Source: Leptospiraceae bacterium
Lineage (GTDB): Bacteria; Spirochaetota; Leptospiria; Leptospirales; Leptospiraceae
Reading direction: 5' to 3'
DNA length: 64,000 bases
Assembly: GCA_022402465.1 (NCBI GenBank)
Contig: JAKRSH010000024.1
Location: 1 to 64,000, forward strand
Shown here in pieces: positions 37,338 through 46,904 of the stretch. The position numbers and the translations under genes are program-made. How positions within the stretch are numbered: the stretch's first letter is position 1; each line of letters starts with the position of its first letter. Below the pieces are notes generated by a model. The model saw only the letters and a list, made by a program, of their open reading frames with translations, did no database searches and had not been told where the DNA came from.

Positions 37338-38099
37338 ATGGAGGAACTTAAGAAAAATTTCAATTTGCCCAATGCTTTAACTCTGCTTAGAGTATTGAGC
37401 CTTCCTGTATTTATCTATTTTTTATTTCAAAAAGAATTGGTTTATCAAGTTTGGGCTTTTTTTATTTTTGCTCTGGCATCTATCACGGATTTGGTGGATG
37501 GCTACCTTGCCAGGAAATGGAACCAAGAAACAGAATTCGGCAAATTCTTAGATCCCCTAGCTGATAAATTCTTGGTAATTGGAGCCTTTACTACTTTCTT
37601 ATTTCTTCACATGCAGATAGAATTATGGATGGTTCTAGTAGTTATAATTCGAGACATGCTAATTACTATTTTAAGATGGCTAGCTATACGAGAAGGACTT
37701 TCCCTGCGTACTACTATGATGGGTAAGGTAAAGACTGCATTCCAAATGGGTACTATATTAATAATTTTAGTTATCTTCATGTTGATATCAGGACCTAGGC
37801 GAGCTATGATCAATGACATTTATTCTTTGGGAATCGCTAATGGACTTAGTACATTTCAAATTGCAAGTCAGAATTTTAGCCTTTTCATGGATGAGTGGAA
37901 TAGTAGTACAGGGATGAATCTGCAGCAATTCTTCAATCGAATTGCAAGCTTTCTCCCTTATTTTGGAATGCTCATCACAACAATTATAACTCTTTTATCT
38001 GGACTTAGGTATATGATATCTAACTCAAGACTTTTGAAACCTAAACATATAATGATAGCTATACGAGGATCTCATGCAAGCCAAAGACATTCTTCATAA
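37338..38099 (+). CDS. pgsA: CDP-diacylglycerol-glycerol-3-phosphate 3-phosphatidyltransferase
   Basis: PgsA makes phosphatidylglycerol phosphate, the precursor of phosphatidylglycerol and cardiolipin. The CDP-alcohol phosphatidyltransferase motif D-G-x2-A-R-x8-G-x3-D-x3-D is complete (residues 54-76: DGYLARKW...GKFLDPLAD). The 253 residues include about five membrane segments. A longer loop than usual lies at about 160-195. It starts one base after rimO ends and overlaps trpD by 26 bases. Confidence 0.9.
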   Translation: MEELKKNFNLPNALTLLRVLSLPVFIYFLFQKELVYQVWAFFIFALASITDLVDGYLARKWNQETEFGKFLDPLADKFLVIGAFTTFLFLHMQIELWMVLVVIIRDMLITILRWLAIREGLSLRTTMMGKVKTAFQMGTILIILVIFMLISGPRRAMINDIYSLGIANGLSTFQIASQNFSLFMDEWNSSTGMNLQQFFNRIASFLPYFGMLITTIITLLSGLRYMISNSRLLKPKHIMIAIRGSHASQRHSS

Positions 38100-39087
38100 A
38101 GTTGCAAGTGGACAAGATATCAATAGAGATGAAGCAAGATCATTTCTAGGTTTTGTTATGCGAGGCGAGGTATCCGAAATCGTTCTTGCTGCTTTTCTTG
38201 CTGCTATGAAAGTAAAGGGTGAAACTGGGGAAGAAATACTAGGCTTTGCCCAAGCTATGAAGAAGGCGGCTCTTGCCCCTAAGACAACACACTGGGATTA
38301 TCCAGTGATAGATACCTGTGGAACAGGTGGAGATGGCAAAGGAAGTATCAATGTATCTACACTTTCTGCGCTTACACTTGCTTCTATGGGAATTAAGGTT
38401 GCAAAACATGGCAATCGCTCGGTTTCTTCCGTTTCTGGTTCTAGTGATTTACTGGCAAGTTTAGGGATTCCTTTAGATATGAGTCATGAAGAAGTTGAGT
38501 CTAGATTCTTACACACGGGATTTGCTTTTTTATTTGCACCAGCTTGGCACCCTGCTATGAAATTTGCAGGTAATGTAAGGAAAGAATTAGGGATGCGTAC
38601 CTTCTTTAATTTGATTGGACCGCTAAGCAATCCCTTTCATCCCACTCACCAAGTAATAGGAGTATTCTCTAAGGATTGGATAGATAGAGTAGCCTTCGCG
38701 CTTTCGGAACTCGGAATTGAATCTGGTCTTGTCTGTCACTCTCGGGATGGCTTAGATGAATTTTCCGTATTTGGAATTACTGATTATTGCTTCTTCAAAA
38801 ATAAAAAAATGACTTACGGCGAATTCGATCCCCAAGTTTTGGATCTTCCTAAACTGAATCCAGATGAAATTTATATCTCCACTCCTGAAAAAGCTTTGGA
38901 AGTTTCTAGAAGAATCATCCAAGGAGAGGATTTATCTGGAACACATCTTGTAGCACTCAACGCAGGAGTAGCATTATGGGTTCTGGGCCAAGCAGAAAGC
39001 ATACTTATGGGCTATAAACATGCTTTAAAAGAGATTTTAAATAAAAAGGTTGCCCAATTCGCAAGTGAGATTTTGCTTTTAAAATAG
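38074..39087 (+). CDS. trpD: Anthranilate phosphoribosyltransferase
   Basis: TrpD joins anthranilate to PRPP in tryptophan synthesis. The 337-residue protein has the PRPP-binding glycine loop in DTCGTGGDGKGSINVST, the KHGNRSVSSVSGSSDLL motif, and FAPAWHPAMK and RTFFNLIGPLSNP, all hallmarks of the family. No other trp gene is in the window, so it is a stand-alone copy in a mixed operon. It begins inside the pgsA gene (26-base overlap). Confidence 0.95.
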   Translation: MQAKDILHKVASGQDINRDEARSFLGFVMRGEVSEIVLAAFLAAMKVKGETGEEILGFAQAMKKAALAPKTTHWDYPVIDTCGTGGDGKGSINVSTLSALTLASMGIKVAKHGNRSVSSVSGSSDLLASLGIPLDMSHEEVESRFLHTGFAFLFAPAWHPAMKFAGNVRKELGMRTFFNLIGPLSNPFHPTHQVIGVFSKDWIDRVAFALSELGIESGLVCHSRDGLDEFSVFGITDYCFFKNKKMTYGEFDPQVLDLPKLNPDEIYISTPEKALEVSRRIIQGEDLSGTHLVALNAGVALWVLGQAESILMGYKHALKEILNKKVAQFASEILLLK

Positions 39088-39089
39088 GT

Positions 39090-39407
39090 ATGCAAATAAA
39101 TTCAGCAATTAGTTTAATTCTCGCCCAAGCGGGCAAAGATAGCGGTTTTGGAACGCTAATGTTAATCCCCATCATGCTTGTTGTCATGTATTTTCTCGTG
39201 ATTCGTCCCCAAAGAAACGAAGAGAAAAAAAGAAAAGACATGATCGCTTCCTTGACCAAAGGGGACAGTGTTATAACTTCGAGTGGAATTCATGGAAAAG
39301 TAGTCGAAGTTCGGGAAGCAGAACAAACTGTCGTTCTAGCTGTAGCAGCTAACACGAATGTTACCTTTACTTCCAATTCTATCCTTTCCAAGAAAGAGTC
39401 AACCTAA
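39090..39407 (+). CDS. yajC: Preprotein translocase accessory subunit YajC
   Basis: YajC associates with SecDF at the Sec translocon. The 105-residue protein has a single membrane segment (about 22-38), the YFLVIRPQRNEEKKRK motif directly after it, and the GDSVITSSGIHGKVVEV strand typical of the family. It leads yajC-x-secD-secF, where x is a Ser/Thr-rich protein. Confidence 0.93.
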   Translation: MQINSAISLILAQAGKDSGFGTLMLIPIMLVVMYFLVIRPQRNEEKKRKDMIASLTKGDSVITSSGIHGKVVEVREAEQTVVLAVAANTNVTFTSNSILSKKEST

Positions 39408-39412
39408 TATTC

Positions 39413-40159
39413 ATGAAATTATCTTGGATTCCAAAAGCATTGACGGTTCTAATAATGGGAATAGTCATGCCTTTGGCAAGCCAAGGTTCTGATGGCTTGG
39501 ATTTTCTAGATAAGGTTGAAAATATCAAGATCCCTGTGGAAAAGGAGCCAGTTCAAAAAACTGCTCCTAAATCCAGCAGCACTTCCTCAACTTCTACGAC
39601 CAAGTCCACCAAACAAAGTACTACGATTAAGAAGTCAAGCACTTCGACTGCTAAGAAATCGACCAGCACCACAACAAAAAAAACTAATCCGATTTCTTCT
39701 ACCCTAACAAGTCCTAGCACTATTACAAACACTAATACGAAGCCACCAAGTACAACTTCGACTTCTAAGTCTTCGATTACCTCCCAGGACTCAGCAGGGG
39801 ACACAGGAACCAGCCTAGATTCTACTAGCAATGAAAGTTTGGAATCGGCAGAATGGATAGATGATTCTCTTGCAATGAATCCAGATTATTTACCAGGTTT
39901 TGTAGCTGAGATTTCCCAAGAGGAAGCTAAAGACCAAGCCAGCAAAGACCAAGAATCAGAACCTTCTAAGATTCATCCCCTGCCACAAATAACAGGCAAT
40001 TATAGCATCTGGAATTCATTTGTAGAATTTCTTTCCAAATACCAGAAGGCATTTTATATATTCGGAATTTTAATACTATTTGGTTTGTACAGACTGCGAT
40101 CAGGCGGTTCTTCTTCTTCTCGTAAGTCTTCACCGACCATTAGAAGAATGAGACGTTAA
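39413..40159 (+). CDS. Ser/Thr/Lys-rich secreted or membrane protein between yajC and secD
   Basis: A 248-residue protein not recognised from any family. It has an N-terminal signal-like segment (about 8-24), a stretch of roughly 75 residues (50-125) made almost wholly of Ser, Thr and Lys with Pro, an acidic region (125-190), and a C-terminal membrane segment (about 208-225) with a basic tail (RRMRR). The likely topology is an exported, disordered domain held by one helix. It starts six bases after yajC and ends 29 bases before secD, so it is expressed with the Sec genes. A role in translocation is suggested only by position. Confidence 0.7.
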   Translation: MKLSWIPKALTVLIMGIVMPLASQGSDGLDFLDKVENIKIPVEKEPVQKTAPKSSSTSSTSTTKSTKQSTTIKKSSTSTAKKSTSTTTKKTNPISSTLTSPSTITNTNTKPPSTTSTSKSSITSQDSAGDTGTSLDSTSNESLESAEWIDDSLAMNPDYLPGFVAEISQEEAKDQASKDQESEPSKIHPLPQITGNYSIWNSFVEFLSKYQKAFYIFGILILFGLYRLRSGGSSSSRKSSPTIRRMRR

Positions 40160-40188
40160 AAATTATCAATAAAAATTAGGAGTGGAAA

Positions 40189-42117
40189 TTGAAATCTTCC
40201 CGAGCATCTATAATACCTATACTCGCAGTAATTGCGTCTATTCTAATCCTCTATCCATCGTTTGGTGAAAGAGAATTAGAGTTAGCAATCCGCCCTGAGT
40301 TTAAAGAGATTAGCCAAGAATCAAAGAGCTTAGTTCTTAAGTCCTTTGAAGAAAAATGGAAATCAGACTACAATGCAGATGGAGATTGGAGAATAAGTCC
40401 CAATCCTAGTGAATATAAATCTGAAGCTTTTTTCCTCATTACTGGTCGTTTCATAACTTCAGCCAAAATCAACCAAATTTCTCAAGAGAATCCTGAATTA
40501 GTTTGGGAACCTAAGAATCGTTTGGTGCCAACACAAATTGAAGAACTTATAAAAGGTGGCAAGCCACTTGCAATCAAATTTGGTTTGGATTTACAAGGCG
40601 GTATGAGAGTTGTTCTGAAGGGTGATTTTGAGACATATGTTTCAAAATTGCGGGACATTTACTCGCAAGAATTCAGCGAACTACAAACCAAGAAAAATGA
40701 CCTCAGTCTGAGTGAAGATGAGAGAGCGGAAGTCAATCAGAAGTTAGATGAATTTGAATCTAGATTTGAATTAACACCTTTTCGAAAGCAGTTAGAATTA
40801 GAAAAGGCTAAGACTATCATTGATAATAGACTTACTAACCAAAATCTTACTGAGCCTCAGGTTCGTATCCAATCAGAGCAGGGTGCAGTGGAAGTTTCTC
40901 TTCCGGGAGTTTCCAATTCATCAAAGATCTTAGAAATTTTACAATCGACTGAAACTGTTGAATATCGTTTGGAAGAACCCGATCCTGGAGTCTACGGTCT
41001 TAAGATTGCAGACGAAGAGAAACGATTATTGGACTTGGGTAAGCGAGAAGAAACTGATATTGTAAAATACCAAAAAATCATAAAAGATAGACTAGGGCGT
41101 GAAGCTCAAACGAAATTTCTCTCAGAACTAGAAACGAAATATGCGATTCCAGTTGATAAATACAAATTATTTGCCTTATGGGCAAGGGGTGCAAATTCTA
41201 ACTCTCCCTTGCTTCCTAGATCTTTTATTGTTTTGGAAAAAGCTATAGCTCTCTCTGGAAATGATCTTACGAATGCACAGCCTTCGTACAATCCAAATAG
41301 TTTTGCTTGGACTGTCTCCTTTTCTCTCACTCCCCAAGGTGCTGACAAGTTCTTTGAGCTTACATCGGCAAATCGAGGACGAAACCTAGCAATTGTTTGG
41401 GGAGATAAGGTAGTTTCGAATCCAAAAATCAATGATCCTATCGCTGGGGGAAGGGCTGAAATTTCTGGTTCTTTCAATCAGGAAGAATCTTCTCGCCTTT
41501 CAAATGTTATCTCAGAGGGCTCCCTTCCAATTCCTCTTAGTATCTTAGAAATGAGATTTATTGGACCTACACTAGGACTAGAGTCTATCAAAGTGGGTAT
41601 GAAGTCTGTATTGATAGGATTCATATTGGTTATGGGCTATATGATTTTTTATTATGGTATAGCAGGATTTATTGCAGATATCACACTACTGGTAAACGTA
41701 ATTATACTTTTGGCACTACTCAGCTTAATGGATTTTACCTTAACCTTACCAGGTTTTGCAGGTATAATTCTGACAGTGGGTATGGCAGTTGATGCAAACG
41801 TAATTATCTATGAAAGAATCCGAGAAGAACTAGATGCTGGAAAGCATGTTACTCTGGCTGTTTCTAGAGGTTTCGAAAATGCCTTCTGGACTATCATTGA
41901 TGCCAATGTTACCACCTTAATTTCAGGTATCTTAATGATACGTTTAGGGAATGGACCAATCAAAGGTTTCGCCATTACACTTTGTTGGGGTATTATAACT
42001 TCATTGTTTACATCTTTGGTCTTAAGTAGAATTCTAATGGAATTTACTGCTAATAAAACGCCTCTCAAAACATTCCGATTGGGATTCAAATTCCTAAGAA
42101 AGAAAGGAGCTAACTAA
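40189..42117 (+). CDS. secD: Protein translocase subunit SecD
   Basis: SecD works with SecF to pull exported proteins across the membrane using the proton gradient. The 642-residue protein has one N-terminal membrane segment, a large periplasmic P1 domain with FGLDLQGGMRVVL, and five C-terminal segments with GPTLGLESI, the conserved VGMAVDANVIIYERIREEL and FTSLVLSRILME. The P1 domain includes a helical insertion (about 150-195) and another near 290-350, longer than in many relatives. secF starts at its last base. Confidence 0.95.
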   Translation: MKSSRASIIPILAVIASILILYPSFGERELELAIRPEFKEISQESKSLVLKSFEEKWKSDYNADGDWRISPNPSEYKSEAFFLITGRFITSAKINQISQENPELVWEPKNRLVPTQIEELIKGGKPLAIKFGLDLQGGMRVVLKGDFETYVSKLRDIYSQEFSELQTKKNDLSLSEDERAEVNQKLDEFESRFELTPFRKQLELEKAKTIIDNRLTNQNLTEPQVRIQSEQGAVEVSLPGVSNSSKILEILQSTETVEYRLEEPDPGVYGLKIADEEKRLLDLGKREETDIVKYQKIIKDRLGREAQTKFLSELETKYAIPVDKYKLFALWARGANSNSPLLPRSFIVLEKAIALSGNDLTNAQPSYNPNSFAWTVSFSLTPQGADKFFELTSANRGRNLAIVWGDKVVSNPKINDPIAGGRAEISGSFNQEESSRLSNVISEGSLPIPLSILEMRFIGPTLGLESIKVGMKSVLIGFILVMGYMIFYYGIAGFIADITLLVNVIILLALLSLMDFTLTLPGFAGIILTVGMAVDANVIIYERIREELDAGKHVTLAVSRGFENAFWTIIDANVTTLISGILMIRLGNGPIKGFAITLCWGIITSLFTSLVLSRILMEFTANKTPLKTFRLGFKFLRKKGAN

Positions 42118-43049
42118 TGTTTGATTTTATTAAGTATAAATATTTTAGTATTTCCATCTCTTGGATTCTAATCTTTGCAGGTTTCGGCGTAACATATGGA
42201 GTTTATGGAGGATTTGCTAATTCCTTAGACTTCAACGGTGGAATTCGAACTACCATAGATTTCCAAGCTGAGATCACAAGAGAGCAGTTGAATTCCTATT
42301 TTGCAAATAGAAAGATTGAAGCTGTATTGATTCAATTGGATAAAGATAAAAATATCTGGCAAATAGATACTAGCCTTGCTGTATTGGACCAATATATTTC
42401 AGAAAGAAAGCAAAACAACCAAGTCGATGGTTCTGCTGTTCAAGATTTTATTGCATCCATTACCAAAGATTTTACTCTTTCGGGAGATGATATTCTAAGT
42501 GCAGACCAAGTTGGTGCTATAGTGGGTGGAGAGTTGACTGAGACTGGAATTTCTCTTATACTTTGGACCTTAGTTGTGATGACTGCTTATTTGACCTTTC
42601 GCTTTCGATTCTTTCGATTTGCCTTTGGTGCAAGTTTTGCTCTTCTGCATGATCTCTTCTTTACCTTAGCGATGATTGGTGCTTTTCAAATCAAACCAAG
42701 TATACCTCTGATAGCAGCTATCTTGACATTGTTAGGCTATTCTATCAATGATACTATAGTAGTTTTTGATAGGATACGTGAGAACTCACAAGACAATCCA
42801 GATGTAGCTATGGCTCCCATTATCAATACTTCTATCTTCCAGACTCTAGGTAGAACAGTGAACACCTCCTTTGCTACCTTGATTTCAGTTGTTGCCTTAC
42901 TCATAGGTGGTGCTGTGGAATTGTATGATTTTGCTTATGTATTGTTATTTGGAGTGATTGTAGGAACGTATTCTTCGATTTTCATCGCTGCACCTGCTAT
43001 GGAAATGTTTGATAATTTTATGAGAAATCGTAAATCTAAACAGGCATAA
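42117..43049 (+). CDS. secF: Protein translocase subunit SecF
   Basis: The 310-residue partner of SecD has the SLDFNGGIRTTIDF entry motif, six membrane segments, and the proton-path signature LLGYSINDTIVVFDRIRE followed by the NTSFATLISVVALL segment. The start overlaps secD by one base, so expression of the two is coupled. Confidence 0.95.
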   Translation: MFDFIKYKYFSISISWILIFAGFGVTYGVYGGFANSLDFNGGIRTTIDFQAEITREQLNSYFANRKIEAVLIQLDKDKNIWQIDTSLAVLDQYISERKQNNQVDGSAVQDFIASITKDFTLSGDDILSADQVGAIVGGELTETGISLILWTLVVMTAYLTFRFRFFRFAFGASFALLHDLFFTLAMIGAFQIKPSIPLIAAILTLLGYSINDTIVVFDRIRENSQDNPDVAMAPIINTSIFQTLGRTVNTSFATLISVVALLIGGAVELYDFAYVLLFGVIVGTYSSIFIAAPAMEMFDNFMRNRKSKQA

Positions 43050-43070
43050 ATTTATTAAAACTATGCTGGA

Positions 43071-44519
43071 GTGTTGAAATCTCTTTGGCATAGTTTAGGA
43101 AACTACCTATCGATAATGAAGATTGATTCACCGAAGGAACCAATTCTAGAAAGCATTGTTCGGGAATCATTTCTTGCACTAGGTTATAGCTCTCCCAATC
43201 CACCAGTTGCAGCTTTACTAACTAATACCAACCATCAAATTATCGCTAAGGCACATACCCAAAGGACAGGATACAACCATGCAGAAAGAGAAGCTTATAG
43301 AATTTGGGAGCAAGACAAGAATGGAAAGGAAAGTATTGTAGCCAGTGAAACGAATAAGCACCACCTCTATGTTAGTCTAGAACCCTGCTCTCATTTTGGA
43401 AGAACGGCTCCCTGTAGAGACCTCATACTTTCTAAGAAGCCTTTGTCCATTTCTGTAGGATCTTTAGATCCTAATCCCTTAGTTTCCGAAAAACGTAATA
43501 TTCAAATATACAAGGATGCTGGCATTGAATGGCAACTTTCTCAAGAATTAAAAGATGCATCTAGGGATTTTTTGGAACCCTTCTTCACTCGTATAGAGAA
43601 AAAAAGACCCAAGATGGTTCTAAAATCGGTTGTATCTAAAGAAGGAAATTATGCAAGCAAGGAAGACTTAAGTCAAGCCATCAGCAATTCTTCTTCTAAT
43701 CAAGCTTTGAGTTTACTGAGAGCTAAGGTAGATTGTATCTTAGTTGGACCTAAGACTCTTAAGATAGACAATCCATCCTTGGATTTTCGAATACCCCAAG
43801 CCATTGCTGATACTTTAACAAGGATAGATTCAAATCATAATCTAAAATCAAATTCAAATTCTAGTTCAGGTCAAATTATAAGTTCTAGTTCTAGTAAGGA
43901 AGACTTTTCTAAAAGCTTTGGTTTCTGGCAAAGATTGATAGCTTATGCAAAAGATTCCTCGATTTGGAAAGAACACTTTAATCAGTTTTTCTTTTACCAA
44001 CCCAAACGAGCCTTTGTAGTATCTGAGAGCACAGATCTACATCCCAATTTTTGTGAGAATCAGAAAAAGATTCAAGAGGCTTTATTCATTCAAATTCAAG
44101 AATATTTTAAAATAGTTAATGAGAAAAGCGATGTGGATGTTTCGCTTTTGCCGGAAGTAATTTTCTTTGTAATGAGTGAGTCAAATGCTAAAGGGAACAA
44201 AGATTTTCGTGCAAGGCTGAATGAGCTGCAAGGAATTCCTAATTCTAAATTCATTAGTATACCTGATCAAAATTTTGCAAAAACAATCTTGTCTAAGTTA
44301 GCTGAACTTGGTGTGAATCTTTTGCTTGTTGAGGGAGGGAATCTATTGTATCAGGGATTCTATGATGTCTTAGAATCTCAGGATGAAATTTTATACATTC
44401 AAAGCAAAAATACCAGTATTTCCAGTGGAAGGTCACCAGTATTTGCAGATAAATTGAAAAATGAAATTTATAGAGAAGAATTAGATTCTGATACTTGGAA
44501 GGTTTTTAAAAAGGAGTAA
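43071..44519 (+). CDS. ribD: Riboflavin biosynthesis deaminase/reductase with an internal insertion
   Basis: RibD deaminates and then reduces the pyrimidine intermediate of riboflavin synthesis. The deaminase half has the zinc motif HAE (in YNHAERE) and PCSHFGRTAPC. The reductase half has KMVLKSVVSKEG, LRAKVDCILVGPKTLKIDNPSL and LLVEGGNLLYQGF. At 482 residues it is longer than the usual 360-380. The excess is an insertion at about 245-375 that begins with a Ser/Asn-rich tract. The GTG at 43071 gives the longest form; ATG at 43116 would also keep the whole deaminase. Neither has a well-placed ribosome site. ribE follows two bases later. Confidence 0.87.
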   Translation: MLKSLWHSLGNYLSIMKIDSPKEPILESIVRESFLALGYSSPNPPVAALLTNTNHQIIAKAHTQRTGYNHAEREAYRIWEQDKNGKESIVASETNKHHLYVSLEPCSHFGRTAPCRDLILSKKPLSISVGSLDPNPLVSEKRNIQIYKDAGIEWQLSQELKDASRDFLEPFFTRIEKKRPKMVLKSVVSKEGNYASKEDLSQAISNSSSNQALSLLRAKVDCILVGPKTLKIDNPSLDFRIPQAIADTLTRIDSNHNLKSNSNSSSGQIISSSSSKEDFSKSFGFWQRLIAYAKDSSIWKEHFNQFFFYQPKRAFVVSESTDLHPNFCENQKKIQEALFIQIQEYFKIVNEKSDVDVSLLPEVIFFVMSESNAKGNKDFRARLNELQGIPNSKFISIPDQNFAKTILSKLAELGVNLLLVEGGNLLYQGFYDVLESQDEILYIQSKNTSISSGRSPVFADKLKNEIYREELDSDTWKVFKKE

Positions 44520-44521
44520 GT

Positions 44522-45127
44522 ATGTTTACAGGATTGGTGGAAGGAAAAGGAATCATAACTGAGGTATTGGAAACAGATGGTGGAAAGAAATTTACCGCTA
44601 GATTTTCTTGGTTAGATAATGATTTAAAACTAGGTGATAGTATTTCTATATCTGGAGCCTGCCAAACAGTTACGGACTTAAAGGAGAATAGGGAAGTTTT
44701 TTCCTTTTACTCATCTTATAAGACTCTAGAGCTAACTAATCTAGGTGAGTTAATCGTAGGCAGTGAAATCAATCTAGAAAGGTCAGTAACACCAAGCACT
44801 CGGCTAGGTGGACACTATGTCCAAGGACATGTAGATGGAACAGGACAAGTTGTATTTTCGGAGACAAGGGATAATGGTTTAGTTTGGATTTATCATATTG
44901 AATACAGTGATTGGATGGATAAATACATAGTTACGCGAGGAAGTATAACCGTGGATGGAATTAGTTTAACTGTAGTTAATTTACCTAAGAAAAATCAATT
45001 CGAGTTAGTTCTAATTCCAGAAACGATTCATAAAACTGTAGCCTCGAATTGGAAGCTAGGTTCTAAAGTAAATCTTGAGATCGATTTGATTGCCCGTTAT
45101 TTAGAGAAAATGCAAACAAAAAACTAG
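44522..45127 (+). CDS. ribE: Riboflavin synthase alpha subunit
   Basis: This enzyme dismutates two lumazines into riboflavin. The 201-residue protein starts with the conserved MFTGLVEGKG, has the duplicated lumazine-binding fold, and contains GGHYVQGHVDGTG and SITVDGISLTV. AAGGAG precedes the ATG. It is paired with ribD. No lumazine synthase (ribH) is present in the window. Confidence 0.95.
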   Translation: MFTGLVEGKGIITEVLETDGGKKFTARFSWLDNDLKLGDSISISGACQTVTDLKENREVFSFYSSYKTLELTNLGELIVGSEINLERSVTPSTRLGGHYVQGHVDGTGQVVFSETRDNGLVWIYHIEYSDWMDKYIVTRGSITVDGISLTVVNLPKKNQFELVLIPETIHKTVASNWKLGSKVNLEIDLIARYLEKMQTKN

Positions 45128-45189
45128 TCTCAAGATTAGAGCTATTTGTATACTTTAGCATTTGAAAAGGCTAGCATAGTATCGATGTA

Positions 45190-45558
45190 TTACTTTTTCA
45201 AGAGAGCGTCGATGTCATCATCATCGTCCATGTATTTTGTATCAAAATCTACCTTAGAAGTGATTTCAAAAAACATATCTAGTTTCGCTAATTTAAAGAC
45301 ATTCATAATCATGGGCTTGATTCCAACAAGGATCATCTTCCCATTTTTATTCTTCAAAGAATTCAGACATTTAATTAAGGAACCAATTCCAGATGAATCT
45401 ATGTAATCCAATTTGGTCATATCAATAGCAACAATTTGAGGCTTGGATTCCAATTGTTGGTTGAATATTTTTTCAAATTCTTCGGTGGACTCAATGTCAT
45501 ATTTACCTGAAATTTCTATAATTTTAATCTTTCCAACTTGGTTGAGCTTGAGTTCCAT
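45190..45558 (-). CDS. STAS-domain anti-sigma factor antagonist
   Basis: A 122-residue SpoIIAA/RsbV-type protein. The phosphorylatable serine lies in [12 protein letters not shown] (about residues 50-61), the standard site. The C-terminal helix [11 protein letters not shown] is followed by an acidic tail DDDDDID. Such proteins release a sigma factor or other target from a switch kinase in their unphosphorylated form. AAGGAT precedes the ATG. It is divergent from ribBA and convergent with ribE, with no kinase or phosphatase partner next to it, so the target is unknown. Confidence 0.85.
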   Translation of the reverse strand: MELKLNQVGKIKIIEISGKYDIESTEEFEKIFNQQLESKPQIVAIDMTKLDYIDSSGIGSLIKCLNSLKNKNGKMILVGIKPMIMNVFKLAKLDMFFEITSKVDFDTKYMDDDDDIDALLKK

Positions 45559-45678
45559 AATAAATCCTTGAACAATGAATATCTTGTTGTTAATTACTTA
45601 GTTTTGCCATGGGAAATCAATGATTTTTCAGTGTCTTTTTCAACAAATTTTAAAAAATTGGTATTAGGAGAGACCATC

Positions 45679-46881
45679 ATGGTTCAACCAATAGAAAAAG
45701 CAATCGAAGATATCAAAACAGGTAAAATGATCATTCTTGTTGATTCAGAAGACAGGGAGAATGAAGGCGACTTAGTGATTGCAGCAGAATTTGCAACCAA
45801 GGAACAAATCAATTTCATGGCAACTCATGGAAGAGGATTGATTTGTATTCCTATGTCTCAAGATCGTTTGCGCAAATTAGGTCTTGGAAAATTACAGACA
45901 GGATCTGGCGATAAACACGGTACAGCTTTTACACTTTCGGTTGATGCAAAATCAGGGACAACAACTGGGATCTCTGCTGGAGACCGAGCTAGAACTATAG
46001 AAGTTATGTTAGATGAAACCTCCACTCAGGATGACTTAGTTACTCCTGGACATCTTTTTCCCTTGGAGGCTGTAGCTGGTGGAGTTCTAAGAAGGGCTGG
46101 GCATACAGAGGCATCTGTTGATCTGAGTGTTCTTGCTGGACTGAAATCTGCAGGAGTCATCTGCGAAATTATGAACGAAGATGGAAGCATGGCAAGACTT
46201 CCAGACCTTGAAAAATTTGCAGTCAAACACAATCTTAATATATATACCATAGAAGATTTAATTCGTTATAGGCAGCAAAAGGATAAATTAGTTCACCTCG
46301 AAGTAGATACAAGATTGCCAACAGAATATGGTGATTTTCAAATCCGAGCTTATTCGACATTGATAGATGATAAGATTCACGTAGCACTTGTTAAGGGAGA
46401 TATTCAGCCAGGGGATGAGGTTCTTGTTCGTGTGCATTCAGAATGTTTAACGGGTGATATATTTTTCTCCCAGAGGTGTGATTGTGGCTCTCAGCTGCAC
46501 GCTGCCTTAAAGATGATTTCTGATGCTGGAAAAGGAGTTCTTCTTTATATGCGCCAAGAAGGAAGAGGCATAGGACTTATCAATAAGCTGAAGGCTTACC
46601 AATTCCAAGATAAGGGAATGGATACTGTCGAGGCAAATTTGGAATTGGGTTTTGCACCTGACCTAAGAGACTATGGAATTGGAGCTCAGATACTCAAAGA
46701 TATCGGTGTGCAAAATATGAAGCTCATCACCAATAACCCAAGAAAGATAGTCGGCCTTGAAGGTTACCAACTCTCCGTAGTTGATAGAGTTCCTATAGAG
46801 ATAGAATCCCATTCAGAAAATCATCATTACCTCTTAACCAAGAAATTAAAAATGGGCCATTTACTCGGAATCCAGAGTTAG
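45679..46881 (+). CDS. ribBA: Bifunctional DHBP synthase / GTP cyclohydrolase II
   Basis: This enzyme makes both riboflavin precursors: dihydroxybutanone phosphate from ribulose 5-phosphate and the pyrimidine from GTP. The N-terminal RibB half has [12 protein letters not shown] and [12 protein letters not shown], then [22 protein letters not shown]. The RibA half has [20 protein letters not shown] with its zinc cysteines and [13 protein letters not shown] at 45679 is chosen because AGGAG lies eight bases upstream and the product begins exactly at the family start; a longer in-frame reading to 45538 adds an unrelated leader. Length is 400 residues. Confidence 0.94.
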   Translation: MVQPIEKAIEDIKTGKMIILVDSEDRENEGDLVIAAEFATKEQINFMATHGRGLICIPMSQDRLRKLGLGKLQTGSGDKHGTAFTLSVDAKSGTTTGISAGDRARTIEVMLDETSTQDDLVTPGHLFPLEAVAGGVLRRAGHTEASVDLSVLAGLKSAGVICEIMNEDGSMARLPDLEKFAVKHNLNIYTIEDLIRYRQQKDKLVHLEVDTRLPTEYGDFQIRAYSTLIDDKIHVALVKGDIQPGDEVLVRVHSECLTGDIFFSQRCDCGSQLHAALKMISDAGKGVLLYMRQEGRGIGLINKLKAYQFQDKGMDTVEANLELGFAPDLRDYGIGAQILKDIGVQNMKLITNNPRKIVGLEGYQLSVVDRVPIEIESHSENHHYLLTKKLKMGHLLGIQS

Positions 46882-46904
46882 GAACTCAAAAAGGGATATC
46901 TATT

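Noticed and set aside
39553-39831. A Val/Leu/Glu-rich minus-strand frame
   Set aside because: It is the antisense shadow of the Ser/Thr-rich tract of the gene at 39413, produced by its skewed codons.
42990-43115. FMN riboswitch ahead of ribD
   Set aside because: Only about 20 bases separate secF from ribD and none of the conserved FMN-aptamer segments is visible; none is seen ahead of ribBA either.
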